From contig CAZSXU010000030.1 in assembly GCA_964610505.1 (NCBI GenBank), positions 1 to 42,421 of the forward strand: a stretch of DNA of 42,421 nt, in the 5' to 3' direction. Below are positions 15,464 through 22,873 of this stretch, in pieces (positions within the stretch are counted from its first letter, which is position 1; each line of letters opens with the position of its first letter). This stretch comes from CAZSXU01 sp964610505. Its GTDB lineage: Bacteria; Arandabacterota; Arandabacteria; JAGLYR01. The notes below the pieces were generated by a model that saw nothing but the letters and a program-made list of their open reading frames with translations, had not been told where the DNA came from and did not search any database. The translations under genes were made by a program, and so were the position numbers.

Positions 15464-16768
15464 ATGCTTTCTCTCGAATCGGCTAGATCTGCAGTTCCAT
15501 TCATCGCTGCGCTCGTAGCGCCGGTTCTAGGCTGGGGTGGGGCGCCTGCCGTGTCGGCCGGCTCGATGCCCACGCCAGCTGTCGACGAGCGGATCGCTGT
15601 TCCCGGTGGAGTCGAATCCGGACAGCGATGCACAATCGTCTATGCCGCCGACGATGACATCGCGCTGGCGGGCAACAACGAGGACTGGAAGGGCCTGTTC
15701 GCGAAGATTCACTTCCTGCCGGCCTCGGAGGGAAAGTTCGGGCGCGTCTACTTCGGGTTCGACGTGGTCCGTTGGCCCCAAGGCGGGATGAACGAGCAGG
15801 GCCTGTTCTTCGACGGTGCCACCGCCGAGAACGTGGATGTCCCGAGCGACCCGTCCAAGCCCGACCATGACCATGAACAGGGGCTGATCTTCAAAGCCAT
15901 GGAGGAGTGTACGAGTGTCGAGGAGGTACTCGAGTATTTCGCTCGCTACAACCACCCGGGGACCTGGAACGGTCAATACCTGATCGGGGACCGATTCGGA
16001 AACTCGGCAATCATCGAACCGCTGACCGTGATCCGGAAGACGGGCCGGTACCAGGTGATCACGAACTTCCTCCAGTCAAAGACCCCGCCCGAGACTTCGC
16101 AGGACCCGAGGTATCGGCTCGCGGCGAGGCTGCTGGAAGAGAGCGACGAGGTTTCCGTCCATCTGATCCGTCGCGTGCTGAACGCGACTCACTGGGAGGA
16201 ATACAGTGGATCGATGACGGCCACTCTCTACTCGTTTATCTGCGATCTCAAGCGGGGCGAGATCTACATCTACAACTTCCATGACTTCGAGGAAGCCGCG
16301 AAGATCAACCTTCAGGATGAGCTCGCGAAGGGGGAGAGCGTGCGCACGATCGCGTCGCTCTTTCCTCACGAAACCTTCGCCGAAAGACGGTACAAGGCCT
16401 GGAGAATTGTCGGCGTACTGTATGAAAGGGCTGTGGGGAAAGGTCTGGAGGGGCCAGACGGGGCAATTGCGTATTACCGCGAACTCCGTTCGGCCGAGGA
16501 CCCATACGCCAGGTACGAGGTGAGAGAGTCGCAGCTCAACGCGCTGGGTTACCGCCTGCTCGGGGACGGGAAGATCGAACTGGCGATCGGGATCTTCGAA
16601 TTCATGGTCTCTGAGCACCCGGAATCGGCGAACGCTTATGACAGCCTTGGCGAGGCCTACGCCGGCGGCGGCGAGAAGGATCTGGCGATAGCGAACTACG
16701 AGAAGTCCCTGGCCCTGGATCCCGGCAACGACAACGCACGCCGGATGCTCGAGGAGCTGCGGCGCTGA
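15464..16768 (+). CDS. Exported Ntn-type linear amide C-N hydrolase with C-terminal TPRs
   Basis: A 434-residue protein with a signal peptide. C56 starts CTIVYAADDDIALAGNNEDW, the pattern of the acyl-CoA:6-APA acyltransferase / choloylglycine-type Ntn hydrolases, in which that cysteine is the nucleophile. Other fitting blocks are GGMNEQGLFFDG and GNSAIIEPL. Such enzymes cleave linear amides (acyl-amino acids, penicillin-like or bile-salt-like compounds); the substrate here is unknown. The last ~85 residues hold two TPR units (FEFMVSEHPESANAYDSLGEAYAGGG). The ATG at 15464 has GGGAGGT; an upstream frame to 15266 lacks such support. Confidence 0.78.
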   Translation: MLSLESARSAVPFIAALVAPVLGWGGAPAVSAGSMPTPAVDERIAVPGGVESGQRCTIVYAADDDIALAGNNEDWKGLFAKIHFLPASEGKFGRVYFGFDVVRWPQGGMNEQGLFFDGATAENVDVPSDPSKPDHDHEQGLIFKAMEECTSVEEVLEYFARYNHPGTWNGQYLIGDRFGNSAIIEPLTVIRKTGRYQVITNFLQSKTPPETSQDPRYRLAARLLEESDEVSVHLIRRVLNATHWEEYSGSMTATLYSFICDLKRGEIYIYNFHDFEEAAKINLQDELAKGESVRTIASLFPHETFAERRYKAWRIVGVLYERAVGKGLEGPDGAIAYYRELRSAEDPYARYEVRESQLNALGYRLLGDGKIELAIGIFEFMVSEHPESANAYDSLGEAYAGGGEKDLAIANYEKSLALDPGNDNARRMLEELRR

Positions 16769-16806
16769 TCCCGGCACTGGAGGTGCGTGCACCTGGTGTG
16801 AGATTT

Positions 16807-16875
16807 GGGGGACGTAGTGAGGTTTGTCAGCTTCTGATCTGCCGCAACAAGCTGACCAAGCTGACTACGTCCCCC
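16807..16875. repeat. GGGGACGTAGT-family hairpin
   Basis: GGGGGACGTAGT (16807-16818) is inverted at 16864-16875. Inner AGCTTGTTG-like and TTTGTCAGCTT segments match the ends of the 12080-12514 element. No ORF is present. It lies between two same-strand genes. Confidence 0.65.
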
Positions 16876-16899
16876 GAGTTCCGTCCCCCGAGTTCTCGC

Positions 16900-16949
16900 G
16901 GGGGAGACCCCGGGCTTTCTCATTTGCCGCCGGAGAGGTGAGAGGCGAC
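16900..16949. repeat. Degenerate copy of the tRNA-Glu terminator repeat
   Basis: GGGGGAGACCCCGGGCTTTC and the following TTTGCCGCCGGAGAGG closely follow the order of the 200-bp repeat at 69-115, with substitutions. It shows that the terminator segment has spread to a third site. Confidence 0.55.
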
Positions 16950-17073
16950 AATCGATCGCCGGCTCGTCGAATCTCCTGCAACTTCTCCACGCCTTCCATG
17001 TGTCTCCCTGGTGAGAGTCCCTGCCCAGGCCCCGGGTGCCCGTCCGAGTAATAAACCTTTCAGGGAGGTTGTC

Positions 17074-18384
17074 ATGGTGTTGTCCCGCGTGAGTCCGCCG
17101 CGCGTGCTCTTTGCTCAGATGACGTTCGGACCGATCGTCTTCCTCCTGTTCCTCCTCCTGTCCGCTTCATGCCGCGGGGCGCCACTCGAGGAGTGGGTGG
17201 CCAGGGCGGACAGCCTGTTCGCCCGGGGGGAGTTCGAGGAGGCCGAAGCACTCTATCAGAGCACCCTGGAGGAGGACCCGGCGAACCTACACGCGCTCAC
17301 TTCTCATGGACGAATTCTGCTCTACGGCGGTCGTCTTGAGGAAGCGGAGATTCCGCTCAGGAAGGTGCTGGACCTCGATCCAGCCAATCGACGGGCCAAC
17401 CTACTCCTTGGCGAAGCCTACTGCCGCAGGAGCCGGTTCGGCGATGCGGCCCCGTTGTTCCGGGCCGGGGGGGATATCCCGAAGGCGGAGCAGCTCGAGT
17501 ATCTCGACCGAAAATCGCCCTATCACGTCGACGGCGGCGTGGACGCCACGACCGTGGATTTCATCGTGACCGACCCTCTTCCCCTCGTGAGAGTCCGGAT
17601 CAACGGCGTTGAAGTCGTACTCTTCATCGACACCGGTGCCCCGGTTCTGGGGATCGACGAGGACCTGGCCGACGAGGTCGGCGCCGTTCGGTTCGGGCAG
17701 CAGATGGCGACGTTCGCGGGTGGGCGGAAGGCGCCCTTCGAGCACGGCGTGATCGAAAAGATCCAGATCGGTAACTTCACCATCCACAATGTCCCGGTTC
17801 ATATCCGGAGCGGGCCCAAGCTTCTTCAAACCCCGGATGGGGAGCCGACCCGCGGGGTCCTCGGGACCGCGTTCCTCTACCAGTTCGTCTCGACCTTCGA
17901 CTACCCCGGCGGGCAGCTGATCCTCGAGCGCCGGACGCGCGAGAGCCTCGCCGGAATCCAGGAGCGAGTCTGGTCTCCCGAGTCCATCGTCGTTCCCTTC
18001 TGGATGGCCGGCGATCACTTCATGGTCGCCTGGGGTACAGCGAATGCAAGCCGTCCGGCACTCTTCCTCATCGACACCGGCCTGGCGGGCGGGGGATTCC
18101 TGGGGGGAGACGACATCGTGCGCGAGGCCCGGATCCCACTACCCGAGGAGTCCTTCGCGGCCATGGGTGGCGCCGGCGCCGTCCGCACCAAGCAGGCGGT
18201 CGTGGACCGGGTCACGCTCGGAAACGCGGTCCAGCGGGACGTGGTCGGCTTCTTCGGCGGCATACCTCCACTCAGCAAGATGCTCGGCTTCCGCGTGGCA
18301 GGCATTGTCTCGCACGGGTTCTTCCGGTCCTATCGGGTGACATTCGACTTCCAGGGAATGCGTTTGGTCCTGGAGCCGTCATAG
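17074..18384 (+). CDS. Lipoprotein with TPRs and two aspartyl-protease DTG motifs
   Basis: A 436-residue protein. A membrane-targeting N-terminus ends in a lipobox (LLLSASC, C33). TPR-like repeats occupy ~38-145 (ARGEFEEAEALYQSTLEEDP, LEEAEIPLRKVLDLDP). Two retropepsin-like halves follow: LFIDTGAP (DTG 186-188) and LFLIDTGLAGG (DTG 334-336), each with a later hydrophobic glycine turn. Retropepsins normally dimerise to bring two aspartates together; this chain already has two, so it could act as a monomer. It would be an envelope protease facing the periplasm. The ATG at 17074 has CAGGGAGG at good spacing. The target is unknown. Confidence 0.75.
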   Translation: MVLSRVSPPRVLFAQMTFGPIVFLLFLLLSASCRGAPLEEWVARADSLFARGEFEEAEALYQSTLEEDPANLHALTSHGRILLYGGRLEEAEIPLRKVLDLDPANRRANLLLGEAYCRRSRFGDAAPLFRAGGDIPKAEQLEYLDRKSPYHVDGGVDATTVDFIVTDPLPLVRVRINGVEVVLFIDTGAPVLGIDEDLADEVGAVRFGQQMATFAGGRKAPFEHGVIEKIQIGNFTIHNVPVHIRSGPKLLQTPDGEPTRGVLGTAFLYQFVSTFDYPGGQLILERRTRESLAGIQERVWSPESIVVPFWMAGDHFMVAWGTANASRPALFLIDTGLAGGGFLGGDDIVREARIPLPEESFAAMGGAGAVRTKQAVVDRVTLGNAVQRDVVGFFGGIPPLSKMLGFRVAGIVSHGFFRSYRVTFDFQGMRLVLEPS

Positions 18385-18405
18385 CCTACATTTCTCACCA
18401 GACTT

Positions 18406-18420
18406 CGTCGCGAGGCGACG
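18406..18420. other. Hairpin between convergent genes
   Basis: CGTCGC (18406-18411) pairs with GCGACG (18415-18420) around a GAG loop, shortly after the protease stop codon. There is no U-tract, so termination is uncertain. Confidence 0.3.
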
Positions 18421-18564
18421 GGGAGCTGTCTGTGATGACAAGGAATGCGAGAGAGGAGACCGGAGACGTATTGGGAATTCCCGGGACGTAATACGCGTTT
18501 GAAAGTTTGTGAGAATTCGGGAAGCAGCCGAGTTCGCACAACAGTCCCGGGTTCCCGCGCGCGG

Positions 18565-19761
18565 CTACCTGTAGAGCGCTTTAACCGCGGACCAGCTCTC
18601 CCGCTCGACCTGCTGTGCGTACTCAGCCGTACAGGCTTCACCTTGGGCGCCAACAAGCGTCCCACAGTCGTTGTTCACGGCCAGACATGGGGAATCCGCT
18701 CCAAGGCCATAGTCACCCGCCGGCGGATTGCAGAACTTCGGATCCTCGGACATGTTTCCGTTCACAGAGACGGAGTCTGCGATCAAACCTGTCCAATCTC
18801 CACCCACGTTGCCGTAGAAGTTACAGCAGCTGAGAGCGGGAACATCGGCGGGATCCGGACAGTAGATCGCGCCCCCCTCGGTGCTGAACGCGATGATCGT
18901 GTTCTCCACGGTTCCGGACGAGCCATAGAAGTGCAGGCCTCCGCCGTTGTCTGCCCGGTTTGCGAAAAAAGTGCAGTTTGTGACCGTTGTGAGGCCTTGG
19001 GAGTAGATGAAGATTCCCCCGCCACTAGTGCCAGCCTCGTTGTGATCAAAAATGCAGCCCGAGACGATGGTCGGACAGGTATCGCTACACCATATGTGTA
19101 TGCCGCCCCCGGGGCTGATGATCGCCGTGTTGTCTGAGAAAGTGCAGTCCAAGAACGTAGGAGAACTACCCCCAGCGCAGTAGACCCCGCCGCCCTCCTG
19201 AGTGGACTGGTTGCCGGAGAAGATGCAGTTGATGAACGTGGGGCTGGAAGACCCGCAGTACACACCCCCGCCCGATAACGGGGCCGTGTTGTCAAGGAAC
19301 GTGCAGTTGGTGACTGTAGGCAATGAGTTGCTGCAATACATCCCGCCACCGGACCAGAGCACCTGTCCGTTGGAGAAAACACAGTCCGTCAACTGAGGCG
19401 AAGAGTCCGAGCACCCAACGCAACCTCCGTAAGGATCGCTACCGTTGATGAACTTGATTCCCTCGACTCTGGTCGTACTGTCCGCGTAGCTAAATCTGAC
19501 CCCTTGGCCCTCCATGTGTGCGTCGATTGTGACACACTCGGGGTCACCCGTCTCGCTCCGCAGGCAGACACCCGACTTCATCAATGCCCCGTACTCCTCG
19601 TAGGTCCCGCAAGCCACAAGGACAGTGTCCCCCGCGCTTGCGGAATCGATCCCAGCCTTGATGGTCGGGCATTCCGAGGGCACGTACCATGTTTTGCCCC
19701 CGGCCGGCGACGCGCCACCAAAAACAGCGGCGCAACAGAGAACCGCGATTGCGCATTTCAT
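18565..19761 (-). CDS. Secreted parallel beta-helix protein without FlgD domain
   Basis: A 398-residue protein. The signal peptide is followed by TWYVPSECPTIKAGIDSASA, a block shared by all beta-helix proteins in this window. Next come about eight right-handed parallel beta-helix rungs of the type PTFINCIFSGNQSTQEGGGVYC. The C-terminus ends in ERESWSAVKALYR and lacks the FlgD-like sorting domain; a similar end (STWSSLKAL) closes the pseudogene at 3317-3703. I chose the ATG at 19761 because of its GGGAGG site; an upstream extension would run through the E2 repeat. The function is probably surface binding or polysaccharide contact; no lyase residues can be assigned. Confidence 0.75.
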   Translation of the reverse strand: MKCAIAVLCCAAVFGGASPAGGKTWYVPSECPTIKAGIDSASAGDTVLVACGTYEEYGALMKSGVCLRSETGDPECVTIDAHMEGQGVRFSYADSTTRVEGIKFINGSDPYGGCVGCSDSSPQLTDCVFSNGQVLWSGGGMYCSNSLPTVTNCTFLDNTAPLSGGGVYCGSSSPTFINCIFSGNQSTQEGGGVYCAGGSSPTFLDCTFSDNTAIISPGGGIHIWCSDTCPTIVSGCIFDHNEAGTSGGGIFIYSQGLTTVTNCTFFANRADNGGGLHFYGSSGTVENTIIAFSTEGGAIYCPDPADVPALSCCNFYGNVGGDWTGLIADSVSVNGNMSEDPKFCNPPAGDYGLGADSPCLAVNNDCGTLVGAQGEACTAEYAQQVERESWSAVKALYR

Positions 19762-19813
19762 GACAACCTCCCTGGCGGAACAGGACCTTGGCTGAGATTC
19801 AAGTGGTCCGTAT

Positions 19814-19966
19814 GGGTATTCGGGGCAGAGGGGCTGTTGAAAAAACCCCTCAACCTCGAAACTTGGTCTCTCGAAACGGTCCGTCGGGGGTACCACGGAT
19901 CGTTTCGAGAGACCCGTGGGTCAGAAAAGGGACTTCTTCAACAGCCCCACAGACTGCTCATTAGCA
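19814..19966. repeat. Nested hairpin element E2 inside RAYT-type end
   Basis: GGGGCTGTTGAA (19830-19841) pairs with TTCAACAGCCCC (19937-19948). Inside, GGTCTCTCGAAACG (19865-19878) pairs with CGTTTCGAGAGACC (19901-19914). Outside are GGGTATTCGGGGCAG (19814-19828) and ACAGACTGCTCATT (19949-19962). The apical part (19877-19902, CGGTCCGTCGGG through ACCACGGA) matches E1 on its minus strand, while the supporting stem differs. The right end abuts the RAYT C-terminal relic. Confidence 0.75.
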
Positions 19967-19969
19967 TAA

Positions 19970-20150
19970 CTACTTCTTCTGCTTTGGCTTAGGTCCTCGC
20001 TTCTGCGGTCTAAGTGATCTTCCGAGGATCGCCTCCAGTCGGTCAATGAGCCCCTCCCCTTGCAAGGCGAGCGGTATGAGCCTGCCGCAGGAGGGCCTTG
20101 ATCATCTGCTTGTAGCCCCTCTCGCGGAGCCAGGCGGACCAGCCGGAGAT
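19970..20150 (-). pseudogene. RAYT transposase C-terminal fragment, frameshifted
   Basis: On the minus strand one frame gives GWSAWLRERGYKQMIKALLR and a second frame gives GLIDRLEAILGRSLRPQKRG followed by PKPKQKK and a TAG at 19970-19972. Together they form the usual C-terminus of REP-associated Y1 transposases (DWxxWL..., then LExxLGRxLRPxKRGRPxK). A frameshift near 20053 separates them. This is the part missing from the gene at 12630-13106. The N-terminal catalytic half is absent. Confidence 0.7.
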
Positions 20151-20178
20151 GACTCCCTCGGGCGGGACTCGCTGAAAA

Positions 20179-20226
20179 AGCGACCAGCAGGAAATCCCCC
20201 CGGGACTCGGAATCCTGCCGGTCGCT
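20179..20226. repeat. REP-like hairpin B
   Basis: AGCGACCAGCAGGA (20179-20192) pairs with TCCTGCCGGTCGCT (20213-20226) with one mismatch. On the minus strand the stem is followed by TTTTTC. It is the same family as 13159-13214 and lies just before the RAYT fragment, so the relic keeps the REP-then-RAYT order of the 13-kb locus. Confidence 0.75.
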
Positions 20227-20236
20227 CAATGAATAA

Positions 20237-22498
20237 TTACTGAATTGAGTAGTCTGTCCCCCAATACCCGTCCCCAAAATGCCCGGAGCTGAGCCGCGCC
20301 ATACCACCGTTGTTGATTTGATGCAGTATTTCAGTCTGCATCTCAAGCTCCGCATCGGTGGAACCGGGATCCATCCGCACTGCTTCGGCTGTGGTCAGCA
20401 CATTCACGAAGGCCTCATCACCAAGGCCATCCCCGTCCGTGTCAACCATGCCCGTATACGGACATGCACCAACGGCGAAGTTGAGCCACACGGCCAGCAG
20501 TTCTCTGTCGAGTTGCTCGATCATACTGTCGTTGTTCTGCTTGAGGTGCATGACGTCGTAAGCTGCTTCGACGGTGGATGCATTGCGCTCCTCGTTAAAG
20601 ACGGCGCTCATGTAGGACACAATAGCCAGCGCATTCTCGATGGCCGTCATATCATAGTCCATATGCCCGCGCCGGCTCAGCTGGTGTTGCCAGTAGCCTT
20701 CGGAGCGGGTCCTCCCCCCTGTCGCCGTGATTACGACCGGCACCTGGTCCATGCCCACGGCACCGTCATCGTCGACAGCCATGAAGGTCACTACGTACAC
20801 GGATGCATCGCCAAGGGTGTACTGCTGTGTCTCAGACACGTGATGGGGCACTGTGTGGTGGGTAGATACATCCGGTGAAGGATCGCCGTCGCCATAGTCC
20901 CATGTCAAGGTAAGGTCGTCGTGGCCGGGGTCGTCCGCCTGTCCGGTGAAAGTCAGCATGTCGCCAGCACTGGCGATGAAGGTCGGCGTGCCGTTGACTA
21001 TGAACGTGCCTGTGTGGTCGATCACGGCCGTGGGCGTTACATTCTGGATGTCGAAGGCGGCCGTCAGCTGACTGGGTGTGCCGCTATGGGTGCCTATCCA
21101 CATTTCCGGCATGAGAGCACTCAGATCGAATGTCCAGAGATCCGCAGTCCAATCGCCAGTCCATATTCCGAACACATCAAGATAGAAATTCAATCCCAGG
21201 CTCAGGAGAAATGTGTTGAAGTAATATCGGAAGGCATCCATGTCGATGTTGGCAACCCCAGGGCCGTCGATGGCCGTCACCGGCCCGATTGCTACCGGAA
21301 CGGTCGGGTCGTCAAACATCATCGAGCCGCCGCCGGATGCGTCTCCTGCGGCCGTCCAGTCGGCGGTGAATTCCGTGGAGCCCAGGTGGGGTGTCAACTC
21401 AAATCCTACGGCCATGTACACCACAGCTAAGTCCCACGCCTTGAGCGGGAGACCGATTGATGGGAGCGGGAATGTAGCTCCCGGGCCGAAGGGCGTCGTG
21501 AAGCTCTTGGAGTTGTTTATGTCGACGTCTACACCCCAGTCAATGACAGAGATGTAGGCCACCTCGAGGAACACGCCGCACTTGAGTACGAACTCCATTA
21601 GGAACTCGTTGCCTTCCCTCGGAGACAGACCCGCATCCTGGTAGTCTGCGGCAGACCAGTCCAGGCCCTTGGCCTTGTTGGTAGGCCAGTAGGTAGACCC
21701 CTCATCCATAGGTTCTGTGGCAGTGCAGCACTCCTCCATCGGCAGACGGATGCCGAAAGCCCAATCCAGCTCGAAGCCGGTCCAGAAACTCATCAATTCA
21801 ATTTCGAATATGGGGTCCTCAACCGTGAATCCCCAGGAGTAGTCCACCTCTGGTCCTGTCGTGCTGAAACCCATGAGCAACTCGCCGTCGTCGGTCGACA
21901 GCGCCGCAGCACCGGCCGCCTTGCCATCGAGATTCAACTCGGGATACTTGATCGTGTAGGTCTCGGTGAAGGTGTAAATCCGTGGCTCGTAGCCCCATTC
22001 ATAGCGGGTCCATATATCGGGAGCCTCCTCCTCCATCCTGTCTCGGACGATGTTGGAGTAATTGCCGGGCTTGATATAGCCCGTGGCATCTGGCGGCATC
22101 TCTCCTTCGACCACAATCTCCGGCCATTTCTCGTTCCCCGCCTGGCTTGGATGTTCGAAGTACACGACGGTCTTCGCCGTAATCACGATCTCCTCACCGG
22201 GAACCACAGTCGGACCCCGTCCGGCCCGCAACGCGCCGTCCTTGGTCGAAGAATACTCAAACGACACATCCGCAGGGGCGGGAAGCCCCTGTGCCCGGCG
22301 CTCCGTGATCTTCGCCATGACCGAGCGCTGGAACGGCGTTCGTTCCCGGACCGGCGATTGTGGTTCGTTGACACTCGACGTGGTGATGGTGGTCCCTGTA
22401 GGCGCTACGGCGGTATCGTCATCGCTACAACCCGCAAACAACACGCCGACGCCGACCACGACACCCAGGAGAGCCCACCTGACGGTCGAGGCGCTCAT
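20237..22498 (-). CDS. Large lipoprotein with PKD domain
   Basis: A 753-residue protein. A lipobox (VLFAGC, C24) follows a hydrophobic N-terminus, and then a long stretch with no family I recognise. A PKD-like domain lies at roughly 530-640 (DDLTLTWDYGDGDPSPDV, YVVTFMAVDDDGAVG). The ~110-residue tail includes a DTDGDGLGDEAF calcium-type loop. The last residues (about FGDGYWGTDYSIQ) are encoded by the RAYT-type end repeat at 20244-20257, so the original C-terminus has been replaced. The ATG at 22498 has AAGGAGGT. Cell-surface or outer-membrane lipoprotein; role unknown. Confidence 0.75.
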   Translation of the reverse strand: MSASTVRWALLGVVVGVGVLFAGCSDDDTAVAPTGTTITTSSVNEPQSPVRERTPFQRSVMAKITERRAQGLPAPADVSFEYSSTKDGALRAGRGPTVVPGEEIVITAKTVVYFEHPSQAGNEKWPEIVVEGEMPPDATGYIKPGNYSNIVRDRMEEEAPDIWTRYEWGYEPRIYTFTETYTIKYPELNLDGKAAGAAALSTDDGELLMGFSTTGPEVDYSWGFTVEDPIFEIELMSFWTGFELDWAFGIRLPMEECCTATEPMDEGSTYWPTNKAKGLDWSAADYQDAGLSPREGNEFLMEFVLKCGVFLEVAYISVIDWGVDVDINNSKSFTTPFGPGATFPLPSIGLPLKAWDLAVVYMAVGFELTPHLGSTEFTADWTAAGDASGGGSMMFDDPTVPVAIGPVTAIDGPGVANIDMDAFRYYFNTFLLSLGLNFYLDVFGIWTGDWTADLWTFDLSALMPEMWIGTHSGTPSQLTAAFDIQNVTPTAVIDHTGTFIVNGTPTFIASAGDMLTFTGQADDPGHDDLTLTWDYGDGDPSPDVSTHHTVPHHVSETQQYTLGDASVYVVTFMAVDDDGAVGMDQVPVVITATGGRTRSEGYWQHQLSRRGHMDYDMTAIENALAIVSYMSAVFNEERNASTVEAAYDVMHLKQNNDSMIEQLDRELLAVWLNFAVGACPYTGMVDTDGDGLGDEAFVNVLTTAEAVRMDPGSTDAELEMQTEILHQINNGGMARLSSGHFGDGYWGTDYSIQ
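20244..20257. repeat. Uninterrupted RAYT-type end (ATTGAGTAGTCTGT)
   Basis: ATTGAGTAGTCTGT followed by CCCCCAATACCCG is an empty form of the site that is split by hairpin elements at 1091, 19948 and 29632. With the inverted ACAGACTGCTCATT at 19949-19962 it bounds the RAYT relic and REP B. Confidence 0.65.
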
Positions 22499-22700
22499 GA
22501 CCAACCTCCTTGGTTTTGTGGCAGGTCGTGAAACCTGTCCACCAAGAATGTGATTAAGATCCACTGCCCCCGGTCTGCGAGCTCCGGCACCTCCCTCTGA
22601 CAAACCGAGTCCGACGCAAGCACTACCGTTCCTGGGTGTATGAGCTGCAGCGAATCATTATGAATTTGAACGGATCCATACGGAGTTGTTGGTGGGCTAC

Positions 22701-22729
22701 AGTATGACACATCGTTTCGAAAAGGTCAA
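22701..22729 (-). promoter_or_regulatory. Possible promoter of the PKD lipoprotein gene
   Basis: On the minus strand TTGACC (22724-22729) and CATACT (22701-22706) are 17 bp apart in an AT-rich stretch. The leader to the ATG at 22498 would be about 195 nt, which is long. The rest of 22499-22873 shows nothing else I can name. Confidence 0.35.
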
Positions 22730-22873
22730 CAACCTATTTTTTGTTTTTTCGGTATTTGTTTGACAGACAATTACACGTCCGCGTAACTGCTTTTTCGGCT
22801 TTGACCTGCCCCCGCCGCTTGTGCCATTTCTAGGGCAACATGGCGAGGGCAGTCATTCGAGAATACGTAATCA

